Notes: generated by a model from the sequence alone, not told the origin. Counted from the first letter of the stretch, positions 19,887 to 30,250 are shown. The stretch is DNA of 64,000 nt from Rhodocyclaceae bacterium (GCA_016718525.1 JADKDD010000002.1:124001-188000), one strand, 5' to 3'. Translations and numbers: made by a program.

Positions 19887-19996
19887 CATCGACCGGTGAG
19901 AACCGATGCAGGACAAGGCGGAACTTCGCGCCGCCTACTTTTGGGTAGGCAAGCAAGGTGACAACGCCGTCATGCGTCGGTTATCACCGGTCGATG
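19887..19996. repeat. Long hairpin next to tRNA-Ile in the rRNA spacer
   Basis: The arms 19887-19910 and 19973-19996 are inverse complements over 24 bases with two mismatches. Smaller hairpins lie inside. The right arm reaches into the last bases of tRNA-Ile, so it may help position 3' processing of that tRNA. Confidence 0.7.
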
Positions 19997-20067
19997 GTCT
20001 GGATGGGTTCGAACCATCGACCCCCGCCTTATCAAGACGGTGCTCTAACCAGCTGAGCTACAGACCC
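19995..20067 (-). tRNA. tRNA-Ile (anticodon GAT)
   Basis: The 73-nt cloverleaf begins GGGTCTGTAGCTCAGCTGG, and the anticodon loop contains GAT. The CCA end is not encoded, unlike the neighbouring tRNA-Ala; the sequence after the discriminator A is TCG. Confidence 0.95.
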
Positions 20068-20129
20068 GTACTCTGCTACTCTGGCTTGTAACAACCGATA
20101 GGTTGTAGGTGCTTGACGGATGCTTTCTC

Positions 20130-21668
<1,539 letters not shown>

Positions 21669-21917
21669 AATCTTGTTTAAACTCACTCAAACGAAATATC
21701 AGAGGCCAAAATTTTACTTTCGACCTTTCTTACTTTTCGTGCAAGTGTTTGCTTCTATATAACTTAAAGCCGTTACAGACCTCTTGCAGTTACCTCTCAG
21801 CAACCACTCAAGATTTAGCCAAATCTTTCAACTCAGCACGCCGCGACACTTTCGATTTCAGCGCCACAACCTATAACCGCCCAGCTCCGCAAACACCTAC
21901 ACCTATCGGTTGTCATT

Positions 21918-21931
21918 TTGTTAAAGATTCA
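21918..21931 (-). promoter_or_regulatory. boxA-like site in the 16S leader
   Basis: The minus strand reads TGAATCTTTAACAA, close to the boxA consensus. It lies between the promoter at 22002-22030 and 16S, where rRNA antitermination sites are found. Confidence 0.6.
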
Positions 21932-22001
21932 CTCGCCACACTCAGTCGCCAAACTCCACAACCTCACCGTGCCGCTTCTCCGCATCAAGCAGAGAGGTGA
22001 G

Positions 22002-22030
22002 ATTATATGGAGAGGAATATTCTGGGTCAA
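22002..22030 (-). promoter_or_regulatory. rRNA operon promoter
   Basis: The minus strand shows TTGACC (22030-22025), a 17-bp spacer, and a perfect TATAAT (22007-22002). An A-rich tract upstream could be an UP element. It lies in the short gap after tyrS, about 330 bp before mature 16S. The leader between holds no gene. Confidence 0.85.
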
Positions 22031-22051
22031 CTCTTTTTTACGAATTCGCGT

Positions 22052-23239
22052 TTAGGTAAGAGTAACCCGTGCGTATCGACGCTTGCCTACCTGCAAAACT
22101 ACGCTTGTTTTTGGGGGCAAAACGGCTGACCGATCGCTGAGTTTTTCTCCGTCTATCCGTACACCACCACCATCAATCAAGCGCAAAGCCTCTGAGGTAC
22201 TCGCAACCAGTCCGGCAACTTTCAAAATTTGCGCGACAGTACCTGACGAAACGACAAACTCGTCCATTTCGGTTGGCATGCGCCCATGCTGAAACCTTGC
22301 CTCGAAATCTGCTACTGCATCCTGTGCCTGAGCCTTTGAATGAAAACGAGTGACAATTTCTGTCGCCAACAAGACCTTCACGTCCCGCGGATTTCTGCCT
22401 TCAGCTACCTCGCGACGAAATTGCTTGATTTCATTGTTTGTTTTGAAAGACAACAGGTCGTAATATCGCCACATCAGATCATCCGACACAGACATCAACT
22501 TGCCGAAAATATCTGTTGGCGATTCAGTGATTCCTATGTAATTACCCTGAGACTTCGACATCTTGTTGATGCCATCCAGTCCTTCGAGCAAAGGCATCGT
22601 CAGCACGCACTGAGGTTTTTGACCATAGTGTTTTTGCAGTTCGCGGCCAACTAAAAGATTGAACTTCTGGTCAGTTCCACCCAGTTCAACATCTGCTTTC
22701 ATCGCCACAGAGTCATATCCCTGACAAAGCGGATACAGAAACTCATGAATTGCAATCGGTTGCCCAGTAGAGTAACGCTTGGAAAAATCGTCGCGCTCCA
22801 GCATCCGCGCTACGGTGTGCTGCGCGGCAAGCCGAATCATCCCGGCGGCACCAACTTGATCGAACCATGTGGAGTTGAAACATACCTCAGTAAGATCGGG
22901 ATCAAGGATTTTGAACGCTTGCTGCCGGTAAGTTTCCGCATTGACGACAATCTGCTCGCGCGTAAGCGGCGGGCGCGTTGCATTTTTACCAGTCGGGTCA
23001 CCAATCATCCCGGTGAAGTCGCCGATCAGGAACATCACGTGGTGCCCAAGCTCTTGGAAGTGCTGTAGTTTGTTCAAAAGCACCGTATGACCAAGGTGTA
23101 GATCCGGAGCGGTCGGATCGAACCCTGCCTTCACGCGTAGCGGGCGACCCGTTTTTAGCTGCTCAACAAGCTCACTTTCGACCAACAACTCGCTCGCACC
23201 GCGAAGTATCTGCCTCAGTTGCTCATCAGCATCGGTCAT
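22052..23239 (-). CDS. tyrS: Tyrosine--tRNA ligase
   Basis: TyrS charges tRNA-Tyr with tyrosine. The 395-residue product is a class I synthetase with the HIGH-type motif HLGH (about residues 48-51), the GDFTGMIGDPTGK segment, the YPLCQGYDS tyrosine pocket region and KMSKS (about residue 230). A C-terminal S4 RNA-binding domain follows (LRLIDGGGVRIDGEKL). It reads towards the rRNA operon, whose promoter begins just after the stop. Confidence 0.97.
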   Translation of the reverse strand: MTDADEQLRQILRGASELLVESELVEQLKTGRPLRVKAGFDPTAPDLHLGHTVLLNKLQHFQELGHHVMFLIGDFTGMIGDPTGKNATRPPLTREQIVVNAETYRQQAFKILDPDLTEVCFNSTWFDQVGAAGMIRLAAQHTVARMLERDDFSKRYSTGQPIAIHEFLYPLCQGYDSVAMKADVELGGTDQKFNLLVGRELQKHYGQKPQCVLTMPLLEGLDGINKMSKSQGNYIGITESPTDIFGKLMSVSDDLMWRYYDLLSFKTNNEIKQFRREVAEGRNPRDVKVLLATEIVTRFHSKAQAQDAVADFEARFQHGRMPTEMDEFVVSSGTVAQILKVAGLVASTSEALRLIDGGGVRIDGEKLSDRSAVLPPKTSVVLQVGKRRYARVTLT

Positions 23240-23457
23240 ACAGTTTCCAATTATTTAGCTTGCCGGCTGTTTAGCCACTCGAGAGAATAAACCGGTTTGA
23301 GTTGTAGAAATTTCGCCATGACTTCCGGTGACGAATCGATCACCGAAAAATAGTAACGAATTTTCAGCTACTCCTAAACCTGAACAGCAGCCACACAGGC
23401 ATTGTGGCAATTATCTCACCCGTCCTGACTGAGTACGGCCAGACGCCAATCTACTTC

Positions 23458-23808
23458 TCAGGCAGAAAATGAGGAACCGCAACCGCAGGTACTGGTTGCA
23501 TTGGGATTCTTAATAACAAACTGCGAACCTTCCAAACCTTCAGTGTAGTCAATCTCGGCGCCAACCAAATATTGATAGCTCATCGGGTCGACGAGCAAAG
23601 TTACGCCATTTTTTTCCAATGCGGTGTCATCTTCATTGGTAATTTCGTCGAACGTGAACCCATACTGGAAACCAGAGCACCCTCCGCCAGATACAAACAC
23701 ACGCAACTTCAGATCGGGATTGCCCTCTTCGAGGATCAGTTCCTTTACCTTGCTGGCAGCACCGTCGGTAAATACAAACGGCGACGGCATTTCGAGTGGT
23801 GCGTTCAT
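23458..23808 (-). CDS. erpA: Iron-sulfur cluster insertion protein ErpA
   Basis: ErpA is an A-type carrier that delivers Fe-S clusters to apoproteins. The 116-residue product has the family pattern with three cysteines: GGGCSGFQYGF (about residue 44) and the C-terminal STCGCGSSF. The LLVDPMSYQYLVGAEIDY segment is also typical. A good Shine-Dalgarno (AGGAGC) precedes the ATG at 23808. It stands about 220 bp after tyrS; that gap shows no gene. Confidence 0.97.
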   Translation of the reverse strand: MNAPLEMPSPFVFTDGAASKVKELILEEGNPDLKLRVFVSGGGCSGFQYGFTFDEITNEDDTALEKNGVTLLVDPMSYQYLVGAEIDYTEGLEGSQFVIKNPNATSTCGCGSSFSA

Positions 23809-23876
23809 GACATTGCTCCTAGATGTGCTGGACTAGCAGATGCGGCCGGACATTATCAATTCAATAGTCCGCTGCG

Positions 23877-24278
23877 TCAATTTTTCGATGCCAACTTAAG
23901 TTCAACCGTCTTTGCTGGAGCAGCTTGATGAACCAATCGACCCTGAATTACTGCACCGAGATGAATTTCGATATTTGTGTACTCAACGTCACCTGTCACA
24001 CGCGCTTTCGCCTGCAGTTCCAAAAACTCCGGCGCTTGAACCGGCCCGAGGATCGCGCCGTTTACTACTACGTGCGACACGGAGACGCTCCCTTGGATAC
24101 GCGCATTCTCACTGACTACGAGCGTGGCAGACAGGTTGTCTCGCGAGCCCACATTGCCAATGATCTCACCATCTACTCTCAATCCACCGGAAAAGGTGAC
24201 GTCACCAATAATTACTGTCCCCGCTCCAATTAAGCTATCGATGCGGTTTTGAACTTTTGCGGTCTTTTTTCCAAACAT
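23877..24278 (-). CDS. Bactofilin family cytoskeletal protein
   Basis: Bactofilins polymerise into membrane-associated filaments used in cell shape and envelope organisation. The 133-residue product has a short N-terminus (MFGKKTAKVQ), then a right-handed beta-helix core of DUF583 type built from repeats such as GDVTFSGGLRVDGEIIGNV and GPVQAPEFLELQAKARVTGDV. The ATG at 24278 follows AAAGGA; the frame extends 22 codons further upstream with no conserved sequence. It is next to a coiled-coil membrane protein, with which it may act. Confidence 0.93.
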   Translation of the reverse strand: MFGKKTAKVQNRIDSLIGAGTVIIGDVTFSGGLRVDGEIIGNVGSRDNLSATLVVSENARIQGSVSVSHVVVNGAILGPVQAPEFLELQAKARVTGDVEYTNIEIHLGAVIQGRLVHQAAPAKTVELKLASKN

Positions 24279-24306
24279 GCTGAATCCTTTAATCTCTGAT
24301 TCAATG

Positions 24307-25077
24307 TTAAAAACTAACTGACTGTCGCGCTCGTATGGAACCACTCTCGACCAATTGCACCTCGACGTTCACGGGGATCACATTAGCCGGAATCTTAAAA
24401 ACACCATCTAATCTTGCAAAAAATTTGAAGTTAACTAAAAAACTTGCGGGGTCGCTACCATCCTTATCGGGGTATTCAATCATAACAGTCTGATCGCCTT
24501 GCCGCGCACGAATTGCAAGTTGCAGGCGCCCGCTAAATTCGCGGCCCTTGTCCTTTCCTTGCTGTGTCACTAACAGGTGATATGAAAATTTTCCTGGCTC
24601 ACCGTAAGGTTCAACTCTAAATCGTGAAATCGCCATTCCTCCGGGGCTTTTGTCGTTTCCCAGGAAACTCTCAAACATTGCCAGATCAGATTTCATCCTG
24701 ACGTTTTCGTCCTCGATTTTTTTCACCTGCTGTAACAACTGATCCTGCGTAGTCTTCTCAATCTGCAATTGGCTGACACTGGTGTTTACCATCAGGCGAG
24801 CTTCAGCCAGTTCCTGCTGTAGCGCAGCAACTCGCTCGCGCAGCATGGTCAACTCCTGAGCGCTTTCCGAGTTCGTAAATCCAGAGAATCCACGCCCTGC
24901 GTCATAAATCCACGCTGCGAGGGCTAGCAACAAGCTTGACAGCACTATTACAGAAGCAACTCGCCAATACCACGGCCACGCCAACCGCACCGTGACACCC
25001 GGTGATGCCAAACCAAAGCGGCTCTTTAGTCGCCTAAGGGTCAGGGAGAAACGGGAAGTTGGGTCAGACCAGAACAT
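24307..25077 (-). CDS. Single-pass membrane protein with coiled coil (DUF6776-like)
   Basis: The 256-residue product has a basic N-terminus, one membrane segment (about residues 38-58, WRVASVIVLSSLLLALAAWI), a coiled coil (about 74-130, rich in LRERVAALQQELAEAR-type heptads), and a C-terminal beta-rich domain. This fits an inner-membrane protein with a periplasmic domain. The likely ATG at 25077 lies inside the end of argC; the frame continues further upstream without conservation. No reliable function is known. The adjacent bactofilin suggests an envelope role, which is inference. Confidence 0.75.
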   Translation of the reverse strand: MFWSDPTSRFSLTLRRLKSRFGLASPGVTVRLAWPWYWRVASVIVLSSLLLALAAWIYDAGRGFSGFTNSESAQELTMLRERVAALQQELAEARLMVNTSVSQLQIEKTTQDQLLQQVKKIEDENVRMKSDLAMFESFLGNDKSPGGMAISRFRVEPYGEPGKFSYHLLVTQQGKDKGREFSGRLQLAIRARQGDQTVMIEYPDKDGSDPASFLVNFKFFARLDGVFKIPANVIPVNVEVQLVESGSIRARQSVSF

Positions 25078-26069
25078 TCTTCGAGATTGAACATGATGTT
25101 CATATTTTGGATGGCTTGCCCGGCTGCTCCTTTGACCAGATTGTCGATTACGGCCAGCACAACCAGCGTACGCCCGCCCTGAGGACGATGTACTGCAATT
25201 CTGCACAAATTGGCGGCGCGCACGGAGCGAGTTTCGGGGTGTGAATTCGGTGGCATTACGTCCACAAAAGGTTCGTCTGCGTAGCGATTTTCAAACAATT
25301 GCTGAAAATCTTCTTCGCGCGTTATGCGGGCATAGAGTGTTGCGTGAATGCCACGAATCATTGGTGTCAAGTGTGGTACGAACGTCAGCTCTACATTGCG
25401 TTTCGCTGCTTCAGTGAGCCCTTGTCTGATTTCCGGCAAATGCCGATGCCCGGCAACACCGTACGCCTTGAAATTATCTGCGGCCTCACTGAACAGAATA
25501 TGTGTTTCGGCTTTTCGACCAGCACCCGACACGCCGGACTTGGTGTCCGCAATGAGGCTGTCGAGATCTACACAACCCGTCTCAACCAACGGCAGAAGAC
25601 CGAGTTGCGTTGCAGTCGGAAAGCAACCAGGGTTAGCCACGACTCGAGCTGTTCGAATGGCACTGCGATTCACTTCCGGAAGACCATACACCGCTTTGGA
25701 CAGAATTTCTGGCGCTTGGTGGTTCATCCCGTACCACTTCTCCCATACTGCGACGTCGCGAATGCGGAAATCGGCCGCAAGATCAATGATGCGGACCCCT
25801 GCCGCAAGGAGACGAGCTGCTTGGGTCATGGCAATGCCGTTTGGAGTCGCGAAGAACACAACGTTACAACTTTCTAGTTCTGCAGCCTCTGGCTTGCAAA
25901 ACTTCAGAGAAATCGCACCACGTAGGCTGGGAAACATATCTGCCACATAGATATCAGCTTCACCGCGCGATGTAATTGCGGCAATAGTGACGTTCGGATG
26001 CTGTGCTAGCAGGCGCAACAACTCTACGCCGGTGTAGCCGGTACCGCCAACGATACCTACTTTGATCAT
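25041..26069 (-). CDS. argC: N-acetyl-gamma-glutamyl-phosphate reductase ArgC
   Basis: ArgC reduces N-acetylglutamyl phosphate to the semialdehyde in arginine synthesis, using NADPH. The 342-residue product has the dinucleotide fold at the N-terminus (VGIVGGTGYTGVELLRLL) and the catalytic cysteine at 149 in NPGCFPTA. HLTPMIRGIHATLY is the conserved C-terminal segment. The gene overlaps the start of the next membrane protein gene by 37 bp in another frame. It follows the rpsI-rplM unit, and a terminator lies between. Confidence 0.97.
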   Translation of the reverse strand: MIKVGIVGGTGYTGVELLRLLAQHPNVTIAAITSRGEADIYVADMFPSLRGAISLKFCKPEAAELESCNVVFFATPNGIAMTQAARLLAAGVRIIDLAADFRIRDVAVWEKWYGMNHQAPEILSKAVYGLPEVNRSAIRTARVVANPGCFPTATQLGLLPLVETGCVDLDSLIADTKSGVSGAGRKAETHILFSEAADNFKAYGVAGHRHLPEIRQGLTEAAKRNVELTFVPHLTPMIRGIHATLYARITREEDFQQLFENRYADEPFVDVMPPNSHPETRSVRAANLCRIAVHRPQGGRTLVVLAVIDNLVKGAAGQAIQNMNIMFNLEECSGLTQLPVSP

Positions 26070-26104
26070 TTGCTCTCCCCCATCGACCCAATTTCAATCA
26101 AGAC

Positions 26105-26127
26105 AAAAAAGCCGCCCGGAGGCGGCT
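26105..26127 (-). terminator. Rho-independent terminator after rplM-rpsI
   Basis: On the minus strand, AGCCGCC and GGCGGCT form a 7-bp GC-rich stem with a 4-base loop, followed by a run of six T. It sits 20 bp after the rpsI stop and before argC. Confidence 0.9.
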
Positions 26128-26147
26128 TCTCTTGACGTCGGTGAAGC

Positions 26148-26540
26148 TTAACGCTTCGAGAATTGCTTTCTACGACGAGCCTTGCGAAGACCAACCTTTT
26201 TGCGTTCGACTTCACGTGCATCTCGCGTAACAAAGCCCGCGTTCGACAGCGCTGGTTTCAAAGTTGCATCATACTCAATCAAAGCGCGCGTTATGCCGTG
26301 GCGAACTGCACCTGCTTGACCTGATTCGCCTCCACCAATCACGTTGACCATAATGTCAAATGTGCCAGTGTGCTGGGTGAGTTCCAGTGGCTGACGAACG
26401 ACCATACGCCCGGTTTCACGCGAGAAAAAATCATCAACCGGCTTTTCATTGACGATGATCTTTCCGCTGCCGGCACGAAGAAAAACACGCGCAATCGCCG
26501 TCTTGCGGCGGCCCGTTCCGTAATATTGAGTTACAGCCAT
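26148..26540 (-). CDS. rpsI: 30S ribosomal protein S9
   Basis: S9 binds 16S rRNA and its C-terminal tail reaches the P-site tRNA. The 130-residue product begins MAVTQYYGTGRRKTAIARV and ends with the invariant KRRKQFSKR-type tail (RKARRRKQFSKR). The ATG at 26540 follows AAAAGGAG; the longer frame upstream overlaps rplM and is not real. It is co-transcribed with rplM, 20 bp upstream. Confidence 0.98.
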   Translation of the reverse strand: MAVTQYYGTGRRKTAIARVFLRAGSGKIIVNEKPVDDFFSRETGRMVVRQPLELTQHTGTFDIMVNVIGGGESGQAGAVRHGITRALIEYDATLKPALSNAGFVTRDAREVERKKVGLRKARRRKQFSKR

Positions 26541-26560
26541 GAATACTCCTTTTAGCCTGC

Positions 26561-26989
26561 TTAGATGCTCAGCGGTTTCGGTTGCTGGGCCGTGTGCGGA
26601 TGATCGGTACCTGCGTAGCACTTCATTTTCTTCAACATTGCATAACCCAGGGGACCCTTGGGCAACATGCCCTTGACGGCCTTTTCAAGAATACGTCCAG
26701 GAAAGCGCTGCTGCAATTTCATAAAATTGGTTTCGTTGATTCCGCCCGGATAGCCAGTGTGGCTGTAATACTTCTTATCCTGGCTTTTATTTCCGGTGAC
26801 ACGCAGTTTTTCAACGTTCACGACGACGATAAAGTCGCCGGTATCCACGTGAGGGGTGTAAATCGCCTTGTGTTTGCCGCGCAGACGCAGGGCGATATCC
26901 GCCGCCAAGCGACCAAGAACCTTGTCGGTAGCATCAACGACGAACCAGTCGTGGGTTACTTCGTGCGGTTTTGCAGAAAATGTTTTCAT
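26561..26989 (-). CDS. rplM: 50S ribosomal protein L13
   Basis: L13 is an early assembly protein of the large subunit. The 142-residue product begins MKTFSAKPHEVTHDWFVVDA and has the signature KAVKGMLPKGPLG. The open frame extends upstream by 23 codons that do not match the family. The leader from a promoter at 27079-27108 can fold into hairpins (27019-27058), possibly for autoregulation. Confidence 0.98.
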   Translation of the reverse strand: MKTFSAKPHEVTHDWFVVDATDKVLGRLAADIALRLRGKHKAIYTPHVDTGDFIVVVNVEKLRVTGNKSQDKKYYSHTGYPGGINETNFMKLQQRFPGRILEKAVKGMLPKGPLGYAMLKKMKCYAGTDHPHTAQQPKPLSI

Positions 26990-27078
26990 TCTTGCTCTGT
27001 TCCTTAACTGTGCAGGCGGTGCCAACGCATCTAAGATGCAGCCGACAAAAGCCGGCACTTTTTGGCGGAAAGCCGAGC

Positions 27079-27108
27079 ATTCTATCTAAGCAATCCCCCC
27101 GATGTCAA
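27079..27108 (-). promoter_or_regulatory. Predicted promoter of rplM-rpsI
   Basis: The minus strand has TTGACA (27108-27103), an 18-bp spacer, and TAGAAT (27084-27079). The resulting leader of about 80 nt precedes rplM. Confidence 0.7.
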
Positions 27109-27134
27109 ACCTCTTCGTAAAACCTCGGGTTTTC

Positions 27135-28235
27135 CTATGTTTCCCGCATGATGCGCCAGTACATGTACTTAATCGTTGCGGCGGCTCCAACCATCATCGC
27201 CAACAGGGCTAGAAAAGAACCAATTGCCAAGGTTGAAACTCCAGTAACGCCTTGCCCAATTGTGCAACCCATGGCCAAGACTCCGCCAACCCCCATCAAG
27301 ATGGCCCCCAAAACATGGTTCGCGAGGTCTTTACCGTTGGCGAACAACTCAAACCTTATTTGTCGACTCCAGGCACTTACGATGAACGATCCAAGGACAA
27401 CGCCGATCATCACCATGATGCCAAAGTTGAGTAAAGAAACGTCCCAAGGGTTGAGCAAAAAATGGACGAGATCACCCATCGGGCTGACAAAAGTCAAGGA
27501 TTGGGTATCTACACGTAACGGTCGCACGTCGGCAAAATCGGCAAATTCCTTCCACGTGTTACCCCATGCGCCACCGGTGACCCACCAGCCAAGTGTAACG
27601 GCGATACCCATGGTAAACCCACCGATCATTGCATCTTTGCTTTGTCGAAAATCTTTGCCGGCTATAACAAATATGAAAATTACCAAGCCAATAGCACTAC
27701 CGGCAACTGTTCGAGACGCACCAAGCAGGTCGCCCACCGATTGGCTTCGAATCCCGTGCATCGCCAGATCAATACTGGTTGTTGCGACCAACGGGTTGAA
27801 TACAACACCATAAAAATCAGTCCACAACATCGCATAAGCGCATAACGATGCAATAACCAATACAATCAATGACTTAATGTTTCCATTGCCGATACGCACC
27901 AATGTTTTATTGCCACACCCGGAGGCCAAGGTCATTCCAACTCCAAACATCAAACCACCGACCAGGTAGCGCAACCATGCGAAGTTGGGCGTTTGATAAG
28001 GTGGGAATGTGTTCACACCTATCACCGCAAGTCCCGTTGCATCCAGCAATGTAACCCCCAGAATAGCCACGGCAATCGCTAGCAACCAGGCGCGCATCCT
28101 CGCTGTATCACCCATATTCACCCAATCTGACACCGCTCCGAGCGTGCAAAAATTGGTCTTGCTGGAAACCCCTCCGATAACAAGGCCGATAACAACGGCG
28201 CTCGCCAAAACCTGTTGGTGAATAGTTAGTTCCAT
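27135..28235 (-). CDS. YeeE/YedE (TsuA-type) sulfur-compound transporter
   Basis: The 366-residue product has about nine to ten hydrophobic segments and the cysteine-bearing motifs of this family: NFCTLGAV (residue about 29), SGCGNKTLVR and MGCTIGQGVTG. In characterised members these cysteines pass thiosulfate or related sulfur across the inner membrane. Both halves of the transporter are fused in one chain. No TusA-like or rhodanese gene adjoins it; it lies next to bioC, 11 bp away. The substrate is inferred from the family. Confidence 0.88.
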   Translation of the reverse strand: MELTIHQQVLASAVVIGLVIGGVSSKTNFCTLGAVSDWVNMGDTARMRAWLLAIAVAILGVTLLDATGLAVIGVNTFPPYQTPNFAWLRYLVGGLMFGVGMTLASGCGNKTLVRIGNGNIKSLIVLVIASLCAYAMLWTDFYGVVFNPLVATTSIDLAMHGIRSQSVGDLLGASRTVAGSAIGLVIFIFVIAGKDFRQSKDAMIGGFTMGIAVTLGWWVTGGAWGNTWKEFADFADVRPLRVDTQSLTFVSPMGDLVHFLLNPWDVSLLNFGIMVMIGVVLGSFIVSAWSRQIRFELFANGKDLANHVLGAILMGVGGVLAMGCTIGQGVTGVSTLAIGSFLALLAMMVGAAATIKYMYWRIMRET

Positions 28236-28246
28236 TGCAGATATCC

Positions 28247-29158
28247 TCAGGCTCTTGTGGCCTCACGGCGATGAAAATGGATTACCGACGTTTCACCTGT
28301 TGGTGGTCGCGTAGCAGGTCTCCATGCATGACCGTAAATAATCTCAAAGGTCATCGGCAGGCGATCCGCGGAATCACGCGACCAGGCATCGAAAACTTTG
28401 CGCCAATCTTGCCACGACCGGTGTCCGAGCAAAGCAGTTCGCACGCCCAAGTGTCTTTGGTCAGCAAGGAATTTACTGCGCCGTGAATACGTCATCGTGA
28501 CCATTTCCATATCCATGACGGGATCGGCAAAGCCGGCTGCCAGCAGCATGTCGCCAAGGTCGTGCATGTCGACGAAGTTCCTTATCCCGCTTGCAGTCGT
28601 GCGACTTGAGCCGGTCATGCCACCTGTTGTCCCATCAAGATTGTCGCGCCCACCCGCCGCTCGACCTGCGGCATTGCGAAGTTCCTTAAGCGTATCTGGT
28701 CCCAATGCGGTGAACATTAATAGACCGCCCACTTCAAGGACACGGTGCATTTCGCGAAAAGCGAGGGACGGGTCGTCAAACCACTGCAGCATCAAATTGG
28801 ACCAGACCAGTCCGGTGGACTGCTCAGCCAACGGCAACGCATGGGCGTCTGCACACAACAGTTGCGGGCCTCTGCGAGTCAGGCGAGCGAAACTTCCGCT
28901 ACGTGAGCGTACCGACTGAAGCATCGGTATTGCATAGTCAATGGCAATCGCTTGAGCGCTCGGGTAACGTCTTTGCAGTGCGCGAATGCCGTCACCCGTC
29001 GCGCAACCGAGATCCACGATTCGTCGCGGTTGAATTTTGGTCAAACTGAGTCGTTCGTCCATGCGCGCGCCAGTCTCGCGGGCCAGTACGGCAGCATCAT
29101 GGTAAGACCTCGCCGCTGCCTCAAACGACCTCTGCAATACAGATTGCAACACTGTCAA
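28247..29158 (-). CDS. bioC: Malonyl-ACP O-methyltransferase BioC
   Basis: BioC methylates malonyl-ACP to start pimelate synthesis for biotin. The 303-residue product has the SAM-binding motif IVDLGCATGDG (about residue 47) and the segment NLMLQWFDDP typical of BioC. A glycine-rich insert (about residues 168-190, with several Gly, Asn and Thr) is longer than in E. coli. The start appears to be a TTG that overlaps the bioB stop (TTGA), with a GTG two codons downstream as alternative. Its position directly after bioB supports the call. Confidence 0.85.
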   Translation of the reverse strand: MTVLQSVLQRSFEAAARSYHDAAVLARETGARMDERLSLTKIQPRRIVDLGCATGDGIRALQRRYPSAQAIAIDYAIPMLQSVRSRSGSFARLTRRGPQLLCADAHALPLAEQSTGLVWSNLMLQWFDDPSLAFREMHRVLEVGGLLMFTALGPDTLKELRNAAGRAAGGRDNLDGTTGGMTGSSRTTASGIRNFVDMHDLGDMLLAAGFADPVMDMEMVTMTYSRRSKFLADQRHLGVRTALLGHRSWQDWRKVFDAWSRDSADRLPMTFEIIYGHAWRPATRPPTGETSVIHFHRREATRA

Positions 29159-30162
29159 GCCGGTGAAATTCCCAAACGCTCAAACAACGCCATGTCCCTG
29201 GCGGCTTCCGGATTCCCGCCAGTCAGCAATTTTTCGCCATAAAAAATCGAGTTTGCACCTGCCAGAAAGCAAAGCGACTGCAATTCATCGTTCATTTCCT
29301 GTCGGCCAGCCGACAGGCGAACCATGGATTGAGGCATGCAAATTCGAGCTACCGCAATCATGCGCACAAACTCAAATGGGTCGATTGGCGGGGCATCCGC
29401 GAGCGGCGTTCCAGGCATCGGAATCAGGTTGTTGATCGGCACAGATTCAGGTGGCGATTCCATGTTCGCCAACTCCGCCAAAAGTGAAATACGCGCAGCA
29501 CGCGTTTCGCCCATGCCAACTATTCCGCCGCAGCACACCTTGATGCCGGCCCCACGGACCTTGCCCAAGGTATCAAAGCGATCCTGCTGCGAATGGGTGG
29601 TGATCACTTGATCGTAAAACTCGGGGGCCGTATCAAGATTGTGGTTGTAGTAATCCAAGCCGGCGTTCTTGAGGCGTTCTGCCTGACCCTCTTTGAGCAT
29701 GCCGAGCGTCACGCAAGTCTCCAATCCCAAATCCTTGACCGCGGAAATCATCGCCGCGACACCCTCGATATCCCTATCCTTTGGTCCCCGCCATGCTGCG
29801 CCCATACAAAACCGTGATGCACCGTGTTCTTTAGCGGCGCGTGCAGCTGCAATCACCTCGTCCAGATCAAGTAGCGCTTCCCGCTCAGCCTCACCGTGAC
29901 GAGCGGATTGAGAACAGTAACCACAGTCTTCCGGGCAGCCACCCGTCTTGATCGAGAGCAAGGTTGAAAGTTGAACTGAGTTAGGTTTGTGGTGCTGCCG
30001 GTGGACTTCCTGAGCGCGAAACAGCAGGTCAGCGAAAGGCAGTTCGAACAATGCCAGCAACGCTTCTGTCGTCCAACGCTTGGGCGCACTGCCAGTCGGA
30101 GCCACGGGCATCTTTCGCAGGCTCGACAAATTAATGGTGTTAACGGTGGTTGCAGCAGTCAT
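29155..30162 (-). CDS. bioB: Biotin synthase BioB
   Basis: BioB is a radical-SAM enzyme that inserts sulfur into dethiobiotin. The 335-residue product has the cluster motif CPEDCGYCSQ, the second-cluster cysteines (for example CVTLGML and GIKVCCGG), and YYNHNLDTAPEFY. The ATG at 30162 is preferred; the open frame runs on 21 codons into the divergent comF upstream region. It is the first gene of a bioB-bioC unit and is transcribed away from comF across a gap of about 80 bp. Confidence 0.96.
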   Translation of the reverse strand: MTAATTVNTINLSSLRKMPVAPTGSAPKRWTTEALLALFELPFADLLFRAQEVHRQHHKPNSVQLSTLLSIKTGGCPEDCGYCSQSARHGEAEREALLDLDEVIAAARAAKEHGASRFCMGAAWRGPKDRDIEGVAAMISAVKDLGLETCVTLGMLKEGQAERLKNAGLDYYNHNLDTAPEFYDQVITTHSQQDRFDTLGKVRGAGIKVCCGGIVGMGETRAARISLLAELANMESPPESVPINNLIPMPGTPLADAPPIDPFEFVRMIAVARICMPQSMVRLSAGRQEMNDELQSLCFLAGANSIFYGEKLLTGGNPEAARDMALFERLGISPA

Positions 30163-30250
30163 AACGGCGCTCGATACAATACAAAGGAAGTTAGGCATCT
30201 TGGTGGAAGGAGCCGCACTTGTCAATTTTGACTATATATCTGAAGTGGCC

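Noticed and set aside
22830..22860. GGCACCAACTTGAT in tyrS resembles the loop of the repeat.
   Set aside because: Only about nine bases match, with no stem and no CGGCGTG.
30080..30250. N-terminal extension of comF.
   Set aside because: It runs antisense through the start of bioB and matches no ComF protein.
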